A stretch of DNA of 49,917 nt, from contig NZ_NXEJ01000013.1 in assembly GCF_002915175.1 (NCBI RefSeq), positions 128,665 to 178,581 of the forward strand. Direction: 5' to 3'. Positions 19,029 through 28,931 of this stretch are shown piece after piece; positions within the stretch are counted from its first letter, which is position 1, and each line of letters begins with the position of its first letter. The notes under the pieces were generated by a model, which was not told where the DNA came from, made no database searches, and was given only the letters and a program-made list of their open reading frames with translations. This DNA is from Agrobacterium rosae. GTDB taxonomy: Bacteria > Pseudomonadota > Alphaproteobacteria > Rhizobiales > Rhizobiaceae. The translations under genes were made by a program, and so were the position numbers.

Positions 19029-20486
19029 TCACTCGACGATCTGCATCTCGCTCTGACCAGATGCGGCAATGCTCGCCTTGCGGTCGGCAAATGAGATCTT
19101 CAATTCAGCAAAAGCATCGCCGTGTTGCCATGAAAGCACCAACGCTCCGGCATCAGCAATGGTGGCCTTGAGCGCTCCACCGAAGGCGGGATGGGTGTTC
19201 CTGAAACGGATCAGATTTGAAAGGCGATGGAAGAGCGGGGTCTCAAGGGCCGTACCGATTTCGTCGTTGCCGTAATAGTGCCGGTTAATGTCACGCCCCA
19301 CGCCCGTTTTGGCGAGCAGGTCCATATCGTTTACGCCGCCCAATAAACCGACATAATAGACTTGCGGAATTCCTGGAGCAAAAAACTGAATTGCCCGAGC
19401 GATGAGATAATCATTATCGTTGCGACCAAGCGCGTCATAGTAGGTGCAGTTTACCTGATAAAGGTCCAGATTCGATGCAGCGGCCCCCGTCGCCTGGCGG
19501 CTCTGGCCATCCGATCGCCTATGGATCTCTTCCACAAGATTGTCGATCGCCTGGGGTTCGAGGAGGCCCGCCCGGCCGTCGCTACGGGCGCCGACATCTA
19601 TAACGCCGATCCCGTCATGGGTGTCGAGAACGGTGATCGCGTTACGGGGGCTTATTGCCAGCCACTTTGCCAGCGGCGTGGCGTCTCCCGTAAACAATGC
19701 ATGCAAGATGAGCGGTGGTAGTGCGAAATCGTAGACCCGGTCGACCTTCTTCGCGATCTCGATTTGGTCACGATGATAACTATGAATCTCGACCAGAACC
19801 TCCATGCCGCGGTTGCGGGCCTTTCCAGCCACTTCTTCGAGGAATGCGTAGGTATCGTCGATCATGAAGCAACTGCTGCCCGCTTTCTTGATCGCGTATC
19901 CCGCGGCGTCGAGGCGGATCGCCGTCACATTCGCCTCCGAAAAGCGATCGAGGATCGTTTCGAGATAGGTTGTGCCTTTGGCGCTGTGGACATCGATGTC
20001 GATCTGCTCCGGTGTGAAGGTTGTCCAGAGCATCCGCTGAGTACCATCAGCCAGGGTCACCTTCGAAAACGGTAAACCGGGGCGCGGTCGATAGATCCTC
20101 AGAAGGTCTTCTTCGGTGGCGCCATCGGGAAATACCTTTTCGAACGTCATGAACATGTCGGCAAATTCGGACGCCGAACCCTTGGCAATGAAGTCCGTGA
20201 ATGCGCCGGATTGCGATGAGACATGGTTGACGATAAGATCGGCCATGATTTCCACGGATCCCGACAAAGCCCGCACATCCTCCCAGTCGCCGAGGCGCGG
20301 ATCGACGATCGTGTGATCTGTTGGATCGAATCCGGCATCAGCGCCATCGATCGGATTGAAGAAAGGCAAGACATGGACGCCGCCGAACAGGCCAGCGAAC
20401 TTGCCATCGACCAGTTCCTTCAATTGCCTGAAACCACCTCTGGTCAGGCGGTCAACATAGGTGATAAACTGCACTTTGTTTTGCAT
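19029..20486 (-). CDS. splA: Sucrose phosphorylase-like glycoside hydrolase family 13 enzyme
   Basis: 485 residues from MQNKVQFITYVDRL, similar in length to sucrose phosphorylases (about 490). Catalytic motifs: GLFGGVHVLPFFNP near residue 30, nucleophile Asp in VTAIRLDAAGYAIKK near 195, acid/base Glu in MEVLVEIHSYH near 235 and VLDTHDGIGVID near 290. It should convert sucrose and phosphate to glucose 1-phosphate and fructose. Sucrose is one half of agrocinopine, so the enzyme completes opine use after AccF. Lies between the phosphate transporter and traR on the same strand. Confidence 0.92.
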   Translation of the reverse strand: MQNKVQFITYVDRLTRGGFRQLKELVDGKFAGLFGGVHVLPFFNPIDGADAGFDPTDHTIVDPRLGDWEDVRALSGSVEIMADLIVNHVSSQSGAFTDFIAKGSASEFADMFMTFEKVFPDGATEEDLLRIYRPRPGLPFSKVTLADGTQRMLWTTFTPEQIDIDVHSAKGTTYLETILDRFSEANVTAIRLDAAGYAIKKAGSSCFMIDDTYAFLEEVAGKARNRGMEVLVEIHSYHRDQIEIAKKVDRVYDFALPPLILHALFTGDATPLAKWLAISPRNAITVLDTHDGIGVIDVGARSDGRAGLLEPQAIDNLVEEIHRRSDGQSRQATGAAASNLDLYQVNCTYYDALGRNDNDYLIARAIQFFAPGIPQVYYVGLLGGVNDMDLLAKTGVGRDINRHYYGNDEIGTALETPLFHRLSNLIRFRNTHPAFGGALKATIADAGALVLSWQHGDAFAELKISFADRKASIAASGQSEMQIVE

Positions 20487-20537
20487 TTCAATTTCCAGTA
20501 TGTGTCGTCTTACGAGGACGAGTTGATTTTCTTTCAC

Positions 20538-22190
20538 TCAGTCTGCAGAGCCGCCCGCGATGAGACGGCTCTCGCCCAGTAATCCTTGCTCGTCCATGAT
20601 CGGGTGAGCAACCGAGACGATATGCGCGTTGATCCGCTTGAGATCACGCAAGATGTCGAGGTGAAGCGAGCTGGTTTGAAGGCTGTCGGTGCGCCCGTCG
20701 CGCAGACGTTCCAGGTGGCGCTCGGAAGACTGTTTTTCCATGTGCCGGACTTCGACTTTCCGCTCCATGAGCTGACGCGCGAGATTGATGTCCCGGGTGA
20801 TAAGGATTGTTTGTGCGATCCGGAGATTATCGACGGTGAGCTGGAAGAGTTGTGTTAGTTCGGAGAAGCCGTCATCAGAGAATTTCAAACCGTGGGCGAT
20901 CTTCTTCGTGACCTCGGGCAGCAGACCTTTCTCGACAATATCCCCGATATGTTCGAGGTTGATGGCGTAGTCGATGATGACGATCGAGCGTCGGCCTTCG
21001 TCTTCCGACAGTCCAGTACGGCCGAGTTTCGATAAGTAGACCTTGACCTCCTGCTGTAACCGGTCGACCTGGCGCTCAAGCTGCGCAATATCCTTCAATC
21101 TCGCGGCGTTGTTCTGCTGGAACGCGTCCGACACTCTCAAGAGCATTCTTTCGATCAGGTCTCCAACGCCAAGCACTTCGCGTGCAGCACTCGTCAGTGC
21201 TACGACTGGTGTTGATAGCTCATCCGGATCGAGGAATTTCGGTGTGTTGTCAGCCTGTTCGGACGCGGGGATGAGGACCCCCATCCACCGTGCAAGAAGG
21301 CGGGAAAACGGCATGGCCAGGAGAGCCAGGCCGATATTTAACGCGAGATGCGCGTCCACGGGAAGTTTGGACGCTGGGACCGGCAACATCGAAAGCCAGC
21401 TGGCCAAAATATCGGCCACTGGCAGGATCAGCAGACAGCCGATTGCCCGGACAATCAGATTGCCTAGTGTGACCCGCCTGGCCGCCGCCGATGCTGATAA
21501 CGACGCGATCACCGGAGGTATTGCGCCACCGAAATTGGCTCCAAGAACCAGCGCTACGACAAGCCCGCCAGAGAGGATTCCGGTGGAGGTCAACGACAAA
21601 ATCAGAACGACCGCGGCCAAGCTTGAAGATGAAGCGAATGCGATGGCCGCGGAAAAGATCATCGCGACCGGCCAGGCGTTTTCAAGCAGGCCGATAAACG
21701 CTGCGAGCGCCGGCGAACGGCGAAGCGGCTCGGTCGCGTTGCTGAGTAGGTGTAGTGACAGCAGCATCAGCGCGATACCGAGCAACGCTGTTCCGGCGCC
21801 CTGCCTGGAGGTCGAACCGCCTCGATAGAGAATGATGCCGACGAAGAGTAGGGCAGGGGACACCCATTCGATGCCCGTTGCGACGATCCAGGCGGTGACC
21901 GCCGTTCCGACATTGGCCCCGAGGAGGACGACCTGCGCCATGCGAGGCTTGATAAGCTCTCGTTCCACAAACGAGGAGACCATCAGCGCCGTCGCTGTAG
22001 AACTCTGAAGCGCGACTGTGGCGACGAACCCTGATAGAAACGACCGGGCGCTGCTTTTCGTGCCGGAGGCGAGGCCCGTTCGCAATCTGGCCCCAAGCGC
22101 ACGGGAGGCTCCGTCCTTCACCTGGGCCAGGCCGAACAGCAGCAACGCGACGGCGCCGCAGAGATTTATGAGAACGATTGTCGATTCCAA
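20538..22190 (-). CDS. Na/Pi cotransporter family protein with PhoU-like domain
   Basis: 550 residues. The first 330 hold about 8-9 membrane segments with the duplicated Gln-Ser-Ser-type repeats of the family (ALQSSTATALMVSSF near residue 60 and the second half around SSSSLAAVVLILSLTSTG). The C-terminal 200 residues are a PhoU-like helical domain (LERQVDRLQQEVKVYLSKLG, NLEHIGDIVEKGLLPE). It likely imports inorganic phosphate, the second substrate of the SplA reaction. The gene precedes splA by about 50 bases. It corresponds to one of the two upstream arc-operon ORFs of nopaline plasmids. Confidence 0.88.
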   Translation of the reverse strand: MESTIVLINLCGAVALLLFGLAQVKDGASRALGARLRTGLASGTKSSARSFLSGFVATVALQSSTATALMVSSFVERELIKPRMAQVVLLGANVGTAVTAWIVATGIEWVSPALLFVGIILYRGGSTSRQGAGTALLGIALMLLSLHLLSNATEPLRRSPALAAFIGLLENAWPVAMIFSAAIAFASSSSLAAVVLILSLTSTGILSGGLVVALVLGANFGGAIPPVIASLSASAAARRVTLGNLIVRAIGCLLILPVADILASWLSMLPVPASKLPVDAHLALNIGLALLAMPFSRLLARWMGVLIPASEQADNTPKFLDPDELSTPVVALTSAAREVLGVGDLIERMLLRVSDAFQQNNAARLKDIAQLERQVDRLQQEVKVYLSKLGRTGLSEDEGRRSIVIIDYAINLEHIGDIVEKGLLPEVTKKIAHGLKFSDDGFSELTQLFQLTVDNLRIAQTILITRDINLARQLMERKVEVRHMEKQSSERHLERLRDGRTDSLQTSSLHLDILRDLKRINAHIVSVAHPIMDEQGLLGESRLIAGGSAD

Positions 22191-22229
22191 GTCGCGCCTC
22201 TCGCTAATTCTGTTGGAAGTAAGCCTTGA

Positions 22230-22382
22230 TCAGCCAAGCGGCTGCTCGCAACAGAGATCGGCCAGACGGGTGCCGTCTTGATTTGTCTCGAGAGGGAAGC
22301 GGTTCTCGTCGCAGACCTTGTCCAGCTTGCGATTGATGAGGGTGCCGGTGGGCGAGCAGGGAGGAGGGCTGCCCACCGGCAT
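22230..22382 (-). CDS. Small ORF at the head of the arc-type operon
   Basis: A 50-residue frame (MPVGSPPPCS...DKVCDENRFPLETNQDG...CCEQPLG) ends 39 bases before the phosphate-transporter start. Codon choice looks coding, and the same frame stays open about 100 bases further upstream to a stop near 22495 but without a usual start codon there. The ATG at 22382 lies just inside a CTTGCC/GGGCAAG stem. It could be the first small ORF of the arc operon or the tail of a longer decayed gene. Confidence 0.4.
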   Translation of the reverse strand: MPVGSPPPCSPTGTLINRKLDKVCDENRFPLETNQDGTRLADLCCEQPLG

Positions 22383-22629
22383 CTTGCCCGCGCCGTATCG
22401 CAGGCAAGATGAATTCCAACTGGTTTCGTATTGTTGTCGTGCGGAGTAGCGCTGATCCGCGCCGGTTTTGTTGACGGCAGTTCGACATCGAATGAGTCAT
22501 CACTCCTCCTAGAAGCTTACGATCTTGGTGCGGTGCGAAAGTGAGCGATTTCGATCACACTAACAAAGGCTTCCGCTTAGCTACCCGAAGCTTCTTGATC
22601 CCCAACAATGCGTAATCGCTTGTAATGTA

Positions 22630-22700
22630 TTGTTGCGCTGCAACAAAACTGTCACCAAACTTTCATTTGACGAAGAACGATTACGCTCATAGTGTGAGCG
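22630..22700. promoter_or_regulatory. Operator candidates between accR/acc and the arc operon
   Basis: The divergent control region spans about 22383-22731. It contains the palindrome TTGTTGCGCTGCAACAA (22630-22646) and a second dyad, CGCTCATAGTGTGAGCG (22684-22700), 32 bases before the accR start. A related GTGAGCGATTTCGATCACAC lies near 22540-22560. AccR of nopaline plasmids represses both directions, so these are the best AccR operator candidates; which one it binds cannot be told from sequence. Confidence 0.5.
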
Positions 22701-22731
22701 ATATAGACCATTTCTTGTTGGAAGGGAAGCG

Positions 22732-23508
22732 TTGGTGTTCAACTCGACTCAGGACCGCCAGGCGAAAATCGTTGAGCTTTTGCGCGATGAGCAGTTTTTG
22801 GCTATCGGCAGATTGACGGAGCACTTCCAGATTTCGGTGGCCACTGCGAGGCGCGACTTGAGCGAACTCCACGAGGCCGGACTCTTGCGTCGAACTCACG
22901 GCGGTGCGGTCAGCGTCACGCAGGTTACACAGGACAAGCCGAACGCTGCCCGCGCCGTCTGGAATCGGGCGGAGAAGGCGGCCATAGCCGGAGTCGTTGC
23001 CGGTATGATCGTCGAGGGTGACACGGTTCTTCTGGACGCCGGTACAACTGCGCTGGAAGTTGCCAAGAAGCTCGCTGACCGCAGAAACCTCACCTTCATC
23101 TCGAATGGTCTCGACATTGTCGAGGAATTGACGAGAGGGGAGGGCAAAAGCATCTATTCGGTCGGGGGCGAGTATACCGAAACGAACCGCTCCTTCCGCG
23201 GCCCTTTGGCGGAGCAGTTTATCCGCCAGTTCAATGTCGACAAACTCATTCTCAACGCGGCGTCGATCGATGTTGATCGCGGATTGATCTGTACGTCGTC
23301 GCCCGTGAACGCGAGTGTCGCTCGCGCCATGATCGAAGTTTCGAGCCGCGTGATCGTCGTCGCGGATCATTCGAAATTCACAAAATCGAGCCTCTCGGTG
23401 ACGGCCAGGATCGAGGATGTCGGCGTGATCGTCACCGACTCTGGAACCCGAACCATCATTGAGACAATACCGGAAAAGCTGCGGAAGAAGTTCGTTGTTG
23501 CGAACTAG
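22732..23508 (+). CDS. accR: DeoR-family repressor AccR
   Basis: 258 residues. N-terminal DeoR winged helix-turn-helix (DRQAKIVELLRDEQFLAIGRL... ATARRDLSELHEAGLL, residues 8-50) and a C-terminal sugar-phosphate-binding domain with the family VLLDAGTTALEVAKKL and IVVADHSKF motifs. AccR represses acc and arc; the agrocinopine-derived arabinose phosphate relieves it. The start is a TTG at 22732 or a GTG at 22735, both behind GAAGGGAAG. It is followed by accA with a 57-base gap. Confidence 0.94.
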   Translation: MVFNSTQDRQAKIVELLRDEQFLAIGRLTEHFQISVATARRDLSELHEAGLLRRTHGGAVSVTQVTQDKPNAARAVWNRAEKAAIAGVVAGMIVEGDTVLLDAGTTALEVAKKLADRRNLTFISNGLDIVEELTRGEGKSIYSVGGEYTETNRSFRGPLAEQFIRQFNVDKLILNAASIDVDRGLICTSSPVNASVARAMIEVSSRVIVVADHSKFTKSSLSVTARIEDVGVIVTDSGTRTIIETIPEKLRKKFVVAN

Positions 23509-23565
23509 GTTCGACGGCCGCGCGCGAATTAAAGCCTCATTCAACAGAGCTGGGAGGAAAACCAC

Positions 23566-25131
23566 ATGCTTAAGACCAATCGCAGGAATTTTATGATGGG
23601 CACCGCGGCGATAGCGGTCGCTTCAACTGCCGGTGCGAAGTTCACCTTCGCGCAAGAACGCCGGGCGCTTCGCCTGGGTGTGAACGGATTGCCGAACTCG
23701 CTGGAGCCGGTCAATGCAATCAGCAATGTCGGCCCGCGTATCGTCAACCAGATATTCGACACGCTGATAGCGCGCGATTTTTTCGCGAAGGGAGCTCCCG
23801 GCAATGCCATCGACCTCGTTCCGGCACTTGCCGAGAGCTGGGAGCGCATCGATGAGAAATCGGTTCGCTTCAAGCTGCGGCAGAAGGTCATGTTCCACGA
23901 TGGTGTTGAACTGACCGCGGACGATGTCGCATACACCTTTTCTTCCGAACGCCTTTGGGGTCCCGAAGCGATCAAGAAAATCCCGCTTGGGAAATCCTAT
24001 TCGCTTGATTTCGATGAGCCCGTGGTCGAGGACAAATACACAGTCACACTTCGCACAAAGACCCCGAGCTATCTCATCGAGACCTTCGTCGCATCCTGGA
24101 TGAGCCGCATTGTTCCCAAAGAATACTACAAGAAACTGGGAGCAGTAGATTTCGGTAACAAGCCCGTTGGAACAGGCCCGTACAAGTTCGTGGAATTTGT
24201 TGCCGGCGACCGTGTGGTGCTGGAAGCCAACGACGCCTACTGGGGTCCAAAGCCGACTGCATCGAAGATCACCTACCAGATCGTCGCAGAGCCAGCCACA
24301 CGCGTCGCGGGTCTGATCAGCGGTGAATACGATATCATCACTACCCTGACGCCGGACGACATTCAGCTGATAAATAGCTATCCGGACCTCGAAACGCGCG
24401 GGACGCTCATCGAAAACTTCCACATGTTCACCTTCAATATGAACCAAGAAGTTTTCAAGGATAAGAAGCTTCGGCGCGCTCTTGCTCTGGCTGTCAACCG
24501 GCCAATCATGGTTGAAGCGCTCTGGAAGAAACAAGCATCTATCCCGGCCGGCTTCAATTTCCCGAACTATGGGGAAACCTTCGATCCAAAGCGTAAGGCC
24601 ATGGAATATAATGTCGAGGAGGCCAAGCGTCTCGTCAAGGAGAGCGGCTACGATGGAACGCCGATCACCTATCACACGATGGGCAACTATTATGCCAACG
24701 CCATGCCTGCGTTGATGATGATGATCGAAATGTGGAAGCAGATCGGTGTGAACGTGGTCATGAAAACCTACGCACCGGGTAGCTTCCCCCCGGACAACCA
24801 GACCTGGATGAGAAACTGGTCCAACGGCCAATGGATGACCGATGCCTACGCCACGATCGTCCCCGAATTCGGGCCGAATGGTCAGGTTCAAAAGCGTTGG
24901 GGTTGGAAGGCGCCGGCCGAGTTCAACGAATTATGTCAGAAGGTCACGGTTCTGCCGAATGGCAAGGAGCGCTTCGACGCCTACAATCGCATGCGGGACA
25001 TTTTCGAAGAGGAGGCGCCAGCCGTCATTCTCTATCAGCCGTATGACGTTTATGCCGCGCGCAAGGATGTCCACTGGAAGCCCGTGAGCTTCGAGATGAT
25101 GGAATTCCGCAACAATCTCAGCTTCGGCTGA
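23566..25131 (+). CDS. accA: Agrocinopine-binding periplasmic protein AccA
   Basis: 521 residues of the family 5 solute-binding proteins (DppA/OppA type). The N-terminus has a twin-arginine-like signal, TNRRNFMMGTAAIAV, then cleavage near FAQ-E, so it may be exported by the Tat pathway. Family motifs: LGVNGLPNSLEPVNAISNVG near residue 40, MFHDGVELTADDVAYTF near 110 and GTGPYKFVEF near 205. AccA binds agrocinopines A and B and also the antibiotic agrocin 84, so this gene predicts agrocin sensitivity. Strong GGGAGG ribosome binding site. Confidence 0.94.
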   Translation: MLKTNRRNFMMGTAAIAVASTAGAKFTFAQERRALRLGVNGLPNSLEPVNAISNVGPRIVNQIFDTLIARDFFAKGAPGNAIDLVPALAESWERIDEKSVRFKLRQKVMFHDGVELTADDVAYTFSSERLWGPEAIKKIPLGKSYSLDFDEPVVEDKYTVTLRTKTPSYLIETFVASWMSRIVPKEYYKKLGAVDFGNKPVGTGPYKFVEFVAGDRVVLEANDAYWGPKPTASKITYQIVAEPATRVAGLISGEYDIITTLTPDDIQLINSYPDLETRGTLIENFHMFTFNMNQEVFKDKKLRRALALAVNRPIMVEALWKKQASIPAGFNFPNYGETFDPKRKAMEYNVEEAKRLVKESGYDGTPITYHTMGNYYANAMPALMMMIEMWKQIGVNVVMKTYAPGSFPPDNQTWMRNWSNGQWMTDAYATIVPEFGPNGQVQKRWGWKAPAEFNELCQKVTVLPNGKERFDAYNRMRDIFEEEAPAVILYQPYDVYAARKDVHWKPVSFEMMEFRNNLSFG

Positions 25132-25191
25132 ACTCGTTAATCGAGAAGGCGGCGCGCGCGAGATGTGCGCGTCGCCCTGGAGGAGCCTAAG

Positions 25192-26130
25192 TTGTCAAAT
25201 CTACTAACAGTTCGCGACCTGGTCGTTCAGGTGCCGGCGCGCGATATCACAATCATCAACGGTGTCAGTTTTTCACTGGATGCAGGGCAGACGCTTGGAC
25301 TCGTCGGGGAGTCGGGCTGCGGAAAGAGCATGACATGTTACGCAATAGCCAAGGCATTGCCGCGAGGGATTTCGCAGACGGGCGGAACTATTGAGCTGGA
25401 CAGTGGACCAAAGGCTGATGGCAAGCCGGCTATTGCCATGATCTATCAGGACCCGACCAGCAGCCTCAATCCGGTTCATTCGATCGGTTATTATCTCGAG
25501 AGCAGCCTTTATCGCCATCAGGGTCTGGAGGGCAACGATGCACGGCTCGAGGCCATGCGTCTTCTCGAACGTGTCGGTATCGACCGCGCCAAAAGTCGGC
25601 TGCGATCCTATCCTCATGAGTTCTCGGGCGGTATGAACCAGCGCGTCATGATTGCCCACGCGCTCGCTGCGAAGCCCAAGCTGATGATCGCCGACGAGCC
25701 CACGACAGCGCTCGATGTCACGACGCAGGCGCAGATCCTTCATCTTCTGGAGGAACTCAGATCTGAAACAGGCATGGCGCTTTTGATCGTGTCGCACGAT
25801 CTCGGCGTGATCGCCCGCCTCGCGGATCGTGCGGCGGTCATGTATTGCGGAAAGATCGTCGAAACGGCGCCGGTTGCGGAATTGTTGGAGCGTGCAGCGC
25901 ATCCTTACGCTCGCGCCCTGATCGGCTGCATGCCAACGATCGATGCGGACGACCTGGAGCCGCCAGTACCAATCCCGGGTTCTGTTCCTCTTCTCGATAA
26001 CCTGCCTGCCGGATGTTATTATCACCCACGCTGTCCCCGCGCGAGCGAACAATGTTCCGTGAGCTTTCCCGGGCCTGTCAACGTCGGCGCGTTCCATGAC
26101 GCGGCCTGTTACCATCCGGTGAGCCCATGA
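25192..26130 (+). CDS. accB: ABC transporter ATP-binding protein AccB
   Basis: 312 residues from the TTG at 25192, preceded by CTGGAGGAGCC; a GTG at 25165 lacks a comparable site. Walker [11 protein letters not shown] near residue 42, signature FSGGMNQRV near 145 and Walker [14 protein letters not shown] near 165. The C-terminus carries the cysteine-rich oligopeptide-ABC tail ([14 protein letters not shown]), typical of DppD/OppD. It energises import of agrocinopines with AccC. Confidence 0.92.
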   Translation: MSNLLTVRDLVVQVPARDITIINGVSFSLDAGQTLGLVGESGCGKSMTCYAIAKALPRGISQTGGTIELDSGPKADGKPAIAMIYQDPTSSLNPVHSIGYYLESSLYRHQGLEGNDARLEAMRLLERVGIDRAKSRLRSYPHEFSGGMNQRVMIAHALAAKPKLMIADEPTTALDVTTQAQILHLLEELRSETGMALLIVSHDLGVIARLADRAAVMYCGKIVETAPVAELLERAAHPYARALIGCMPTIDADDLEPPVPIPGSVPLLDNLPAGCYYHPRCPRASEQCSVSFPGPVNVGAFHDAACYHPVSP

Positions 26131-27146
26131 GTGCGCCTCTTCTTCAGGCCCGCGGGGTCACCAAGGTCTTTCGCCTGAAATCCGGGCTTTTCGTAAAGCC
26201 ATCGGTACATGTGGCGGTTAATTCAATTGATCTCGAACTTGCGCCGCGTGAGCGGGTAGGTGTCGTCGGTGAATCTGGAAGCGGGAAATCGACACTCGGT
26301 AGACTTCTGCTCGGCTTGACCTCCACCACCGAGGGAGAGGTCTTGTTCGAAGGACTCGCGCACACAGATCGTAGCGCGCGAGACTGGTCGACGTTCCGAA
26401 AGGAGACCTCCCTGGTTCAGCAAAACCCGCTGTCCGCCCTTAATCCACAAATGACGATCGGCGAGCAAATCGCTGAAGCCGTCTGGGTTCACCGGGTTGC
26501 CAACCGCGCGGGCGCGCGTGATCGGGCGGCAACCATGCTGGACCGGGTCGGCCTCTCGAGCGCGATGATGAACCGCTATCCACATCAGATGTCGGGAGGG
26601 CAGCGACAAAGAGTTGTTATTGCCCGAGCTTTGATCCTCGACCCCAAATTGGTCGTATTCGATGAGGCGGTATCTGCGCTCGACGTCTCTGTGCAAGCCC
26701 AGGTCGTTGCGTTGCTTCGGCAGCTCTGGCAGGAGCTTGATCTGGCGTATGTGTTCATCACCCACGACCTGCGCATCGTTCGCCATCTCGTTGATCGTAT
26801 TGTCGTGATGTATCTTGGCCGCGTCGTCGAAACCGGCGATATCAAATCTGTCTATGCGTGGCCACGCCATCCCTATACCCGCGCATTGCTTGCCTCCGTC
26901 CCCACTATGGACCCGACGGTCCGCAATATTGAACCACCGATCAAGGGGGAACTCGACGCTGGCAAGGTAATGACTGGCTGTGCCTTCCGGTCACGCTGTC
27001 CTTTTGCAATCGAAAGATGTGCGAAAGAAACGCCGCTGCTTCGGCCTGCGGGCGGGCAACTGGCAGCGTGCCATAGAGCGGAAGAGTTTCCGAGATCTAT
27101 AGTCGCGCAGACTGATCCGGCGCAGATGATGGAGGTGGCGCGATGA
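26127..27146 (+). CDS. accC: ABC transporter ATP-binding protein AccC
   Basis: 339 residues, DppF/OppF type, starting with an ATGA overlap of the accB stop. Walker A GESGSGKSTLG near 48, signature MSGGQRQRVVIARAL near 155 and Walker B KLVVFDEAVSALD near 173. Tail CAFRSRCPFAIERC as in AccB. Second ATPase of the agrocinopine importer. Confidence 0.92.
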   Translation: MSAPLLQARGVTKVFRLKSGLFVKPSVHVAVNSIDLELAPRERVGVVGESGSGKSTLGRLLLGLTSTTEGEVLFEGLAHTDRSARDWSTFRKETSLVQQNPLSALNPQMTIGEQIAEAVWVHRVANRAGARDRAATMLDRVGLSSAMMNRYPHQMSGGQRQRVVIARALILDPKLVVFDEAVSALDVSVQAQVVALLRQLWQELDLAYVFITHDLRIVRHLVDRIVVMYLGRVVETGDIKSVYAWPRHPYTRALLASVPTMDPTVRNIEPPIKGELDAGKVMTGCAFRSRCPFAIERCAKETPLLRPAGGQLAACHRAEEFPRSIVAQTDPAQMMEVAR

Positions 27147-28069
27147 TTAGTTTCATCCTTGCACGCCTCGTTCGAGCGATCATTGTCATGATGCTGACCG
27201 TGACGTTTGTCTTCATCATTCTCAGGTTGGGTGGAGATCCAGCTCGGGCCATGTTGGGCGAGAACGCGACGCCAGAGGCGCTGGCAGCATTCCGAACAGC
27301 ATGGGGCCTGGACAGATCCATTCCTGAACAGTTCCTGATCTATCTCGCCAGCGCGCTCAGAGGCGACTTCGGGGTATCGGCAGCCGACGGTCGTGAGGTA
27401 TTCACCGTCATCTCCGAACGTATACCCAAGACATTGACGCTGACGATCTCAGCATTCGTGCTAAGCATACTCGTCGGTATCCCCGCGGGAATCATCGCAG
27501 CAGTCCGCCGCGACAGTGCCGCCGACAAATCCGTCATGGCAGGCGCTGTTCTCGGCTATAGCGTACCAAATTTCTTGCTCGGACTGACGCTCATCTTCGT
27601 GTTTGCCGTCTGGTTTCGTGTGCTGCCGAGCTCGGGAAGTTCCACCTGGCAGCATGCGATCCTGCCCGTTGCGACATTCGGTCTTGTCAATGCGGCTGCG
27701 ATTGCGCGCTTCGCGCGTTCCGCGCTGATCGAAGTTCTGGAACAGCCCTATATCGCAGCGGCTCGCGCCGATGGTATTCCCAAGTGGGAAGTGGTTATCC
27801 GCCACGCGCTCCCGAACGCGGCGATCCCGATGGTGACCATGCTGGGTTTCGTTGCAGCTGGCTTGCTGGGGGGGTCGGCTATCGTAGAGACCGTATTCGC
27901 CTGGCCCGGGCTTGGTAGCGGTTTTGTTCGAGCAATCACGCTCAGCGATCTCAATGTCGTTCAGGCAATGATCCTTCTCTTCACGGCGTTCATGGTCACG
28001 ATCAACTTGATCGTCGATGTTCTCTATGCGGTGCTGAACCCGAAAATCAGGCTTCAAAAAAATGGCTAA
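27143..28069 (+). CDS. accD: ABC transporter permease AccD
   Basis: 308 residues with six membrane segments and a DppB-type N-terminal signature (LARLVRAIIVMMLTVTFVFI, then LGGDPARAMLGENATPEAL). The cytoplasmic coupling loop is in AAARADGIPKWEVVIRHALP near 210-230, the EAA-type contact with the ATPases. Overlaps the accC stop by 4 bases. Confidence 0.92.
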   Translation: MISFILARLVRAIIVMMLTVTFVFIILRLGGDPARAMLGENATPEALAAFRTAWGLDRSIPEQFLIYLASALRGDFGVSAADGREVFTVISERIPKTLTLTISAFVLSILVGIPAGIIAAVRRDSAADKSVMAGAVLGYSVPNFLLGLTLIFVFAVWFRVLPSSGSSTWQHAILPVATFGLVNAAAIARFARSALIEVLEQPYIAAARADGIPKWEVVIRHALPNAAIPMVTMLGFVAAGLLGGSAIVETVFAWPGLGSGFVRAITLSDLNVVQAMILLFTAFMVTINLIVDVLYAVLNPKIRLQKNG

Positions 28070-28922
28070 TACGACACTCTCATTACCAAAGCGGCAATTC
28101 CTGAAATCTGCCCGCCGCATTCCGATCAGTATCTGGCTATGCCTGATCTGGATTGCGGTTGTCGTCTTCGTGGGCATCACGGCGCAATGGTTGGCACCGT
28201 TCGACTATCTGCAGCAGTCACCTCTGGCGCGATTTGCGCCGCCGGGTGCGCCGGGACATTTGCTGGGAACTGATTATCTCGGTCGTGACGTGCTCAGCAA
28301 CATTCTGGTCGCTACCCAGACGTCTTTGATGATCGCTCTTGTCGGTTCTCTCATCTGCGCGTTCATCGGGACGACCCTCGGATTTCTTGCGGCACATTTC
28401 GGTGGCTGGGTCGACAATCTCATTATGGGCTTCGCAGACGCGAAGGCTTCCGTGCCCTTTATAATCTTCGCGCTTGGTGTCCTGGCGTTTCTCGGGTCAA
28501 GCCCGCTGATACTTCTTATGCTCGTTGGTGTCGCATCATTCGAGCGTTATGCGCGGCTGACGCGTGGCCTCGTCTTGAGTGCGAACCAGGAGGGATATGC
28601 GGAGGCGGCGCGCATCGTCGGCGTACCATCGCTTCGGATCTATGTGCGCCACGTCCTTCCAAACATTGCTGGACCGCTCATCGTTCAAATCACCCTGAAT
28701 TTCCCGGATATCATCCTGCTCGAAAGCGGATTGAGCTTCCTTGGGCTTGGGATCCAACCGCCGGAAACGAGCCTTGGGCTGATGGTCGCAGACGGCAGAA
28801 ACTATATCGCGATTGCCTGGTGGCTCATCGCGTTGCCCGGCGTTGTTATTGTTCTCACCACCCTGTCCATCAGCCTGCTCGGCGACTACTTGCGCGATCG
28901 CTTCGACGCGCGCCTGCGATAA
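28062..28922 (+). CDS. accE: ABC transporter permease AccE
   Basis: 286 residues of the DppC type: an N-terminal segment (IPISIWLCLIWIAVVVFVGI), then GTDYLGRDVLSNIL near 72-85, and the coupling loop YAEAARIVGVPSLRIYVRHV near 180. Starts inside the end of accD with an 8-base overlap. Pairs with AccD to form the channel. Confidence 0.92.
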   Translation: MANTTLSLPKRQFLKSARRIPISIWLCLIWIAVVVFVGITAQWLAPFDYLQQSPLARFAPPGAPGHLLGTDYLGRDVLSNILVATQTSLMIALVGSLICAFIGTTLGFLAAHFGGWVDNLIMGFADAKASVPFIIFALGVLAFLGSSPLILLMLVGVASFERYARLTRGLVLSANQEGYAEAARIVGVPSLRIYVRHVLPNIAGPLIVQITLNFPDIILLESGLSFLGLGIQPPETSLGLMVADGRNYIAIAWWLIALPGVVIVLTTLSISLLGDYLRDRFDARLR

Positions 28923-28931
28923 ACGAAAGGA

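Noticed and set aside
23623..24891. 422-codon minus-strand frame opposite accA
   Set aside because: No ribosome binding site or motif; accA has full family features.
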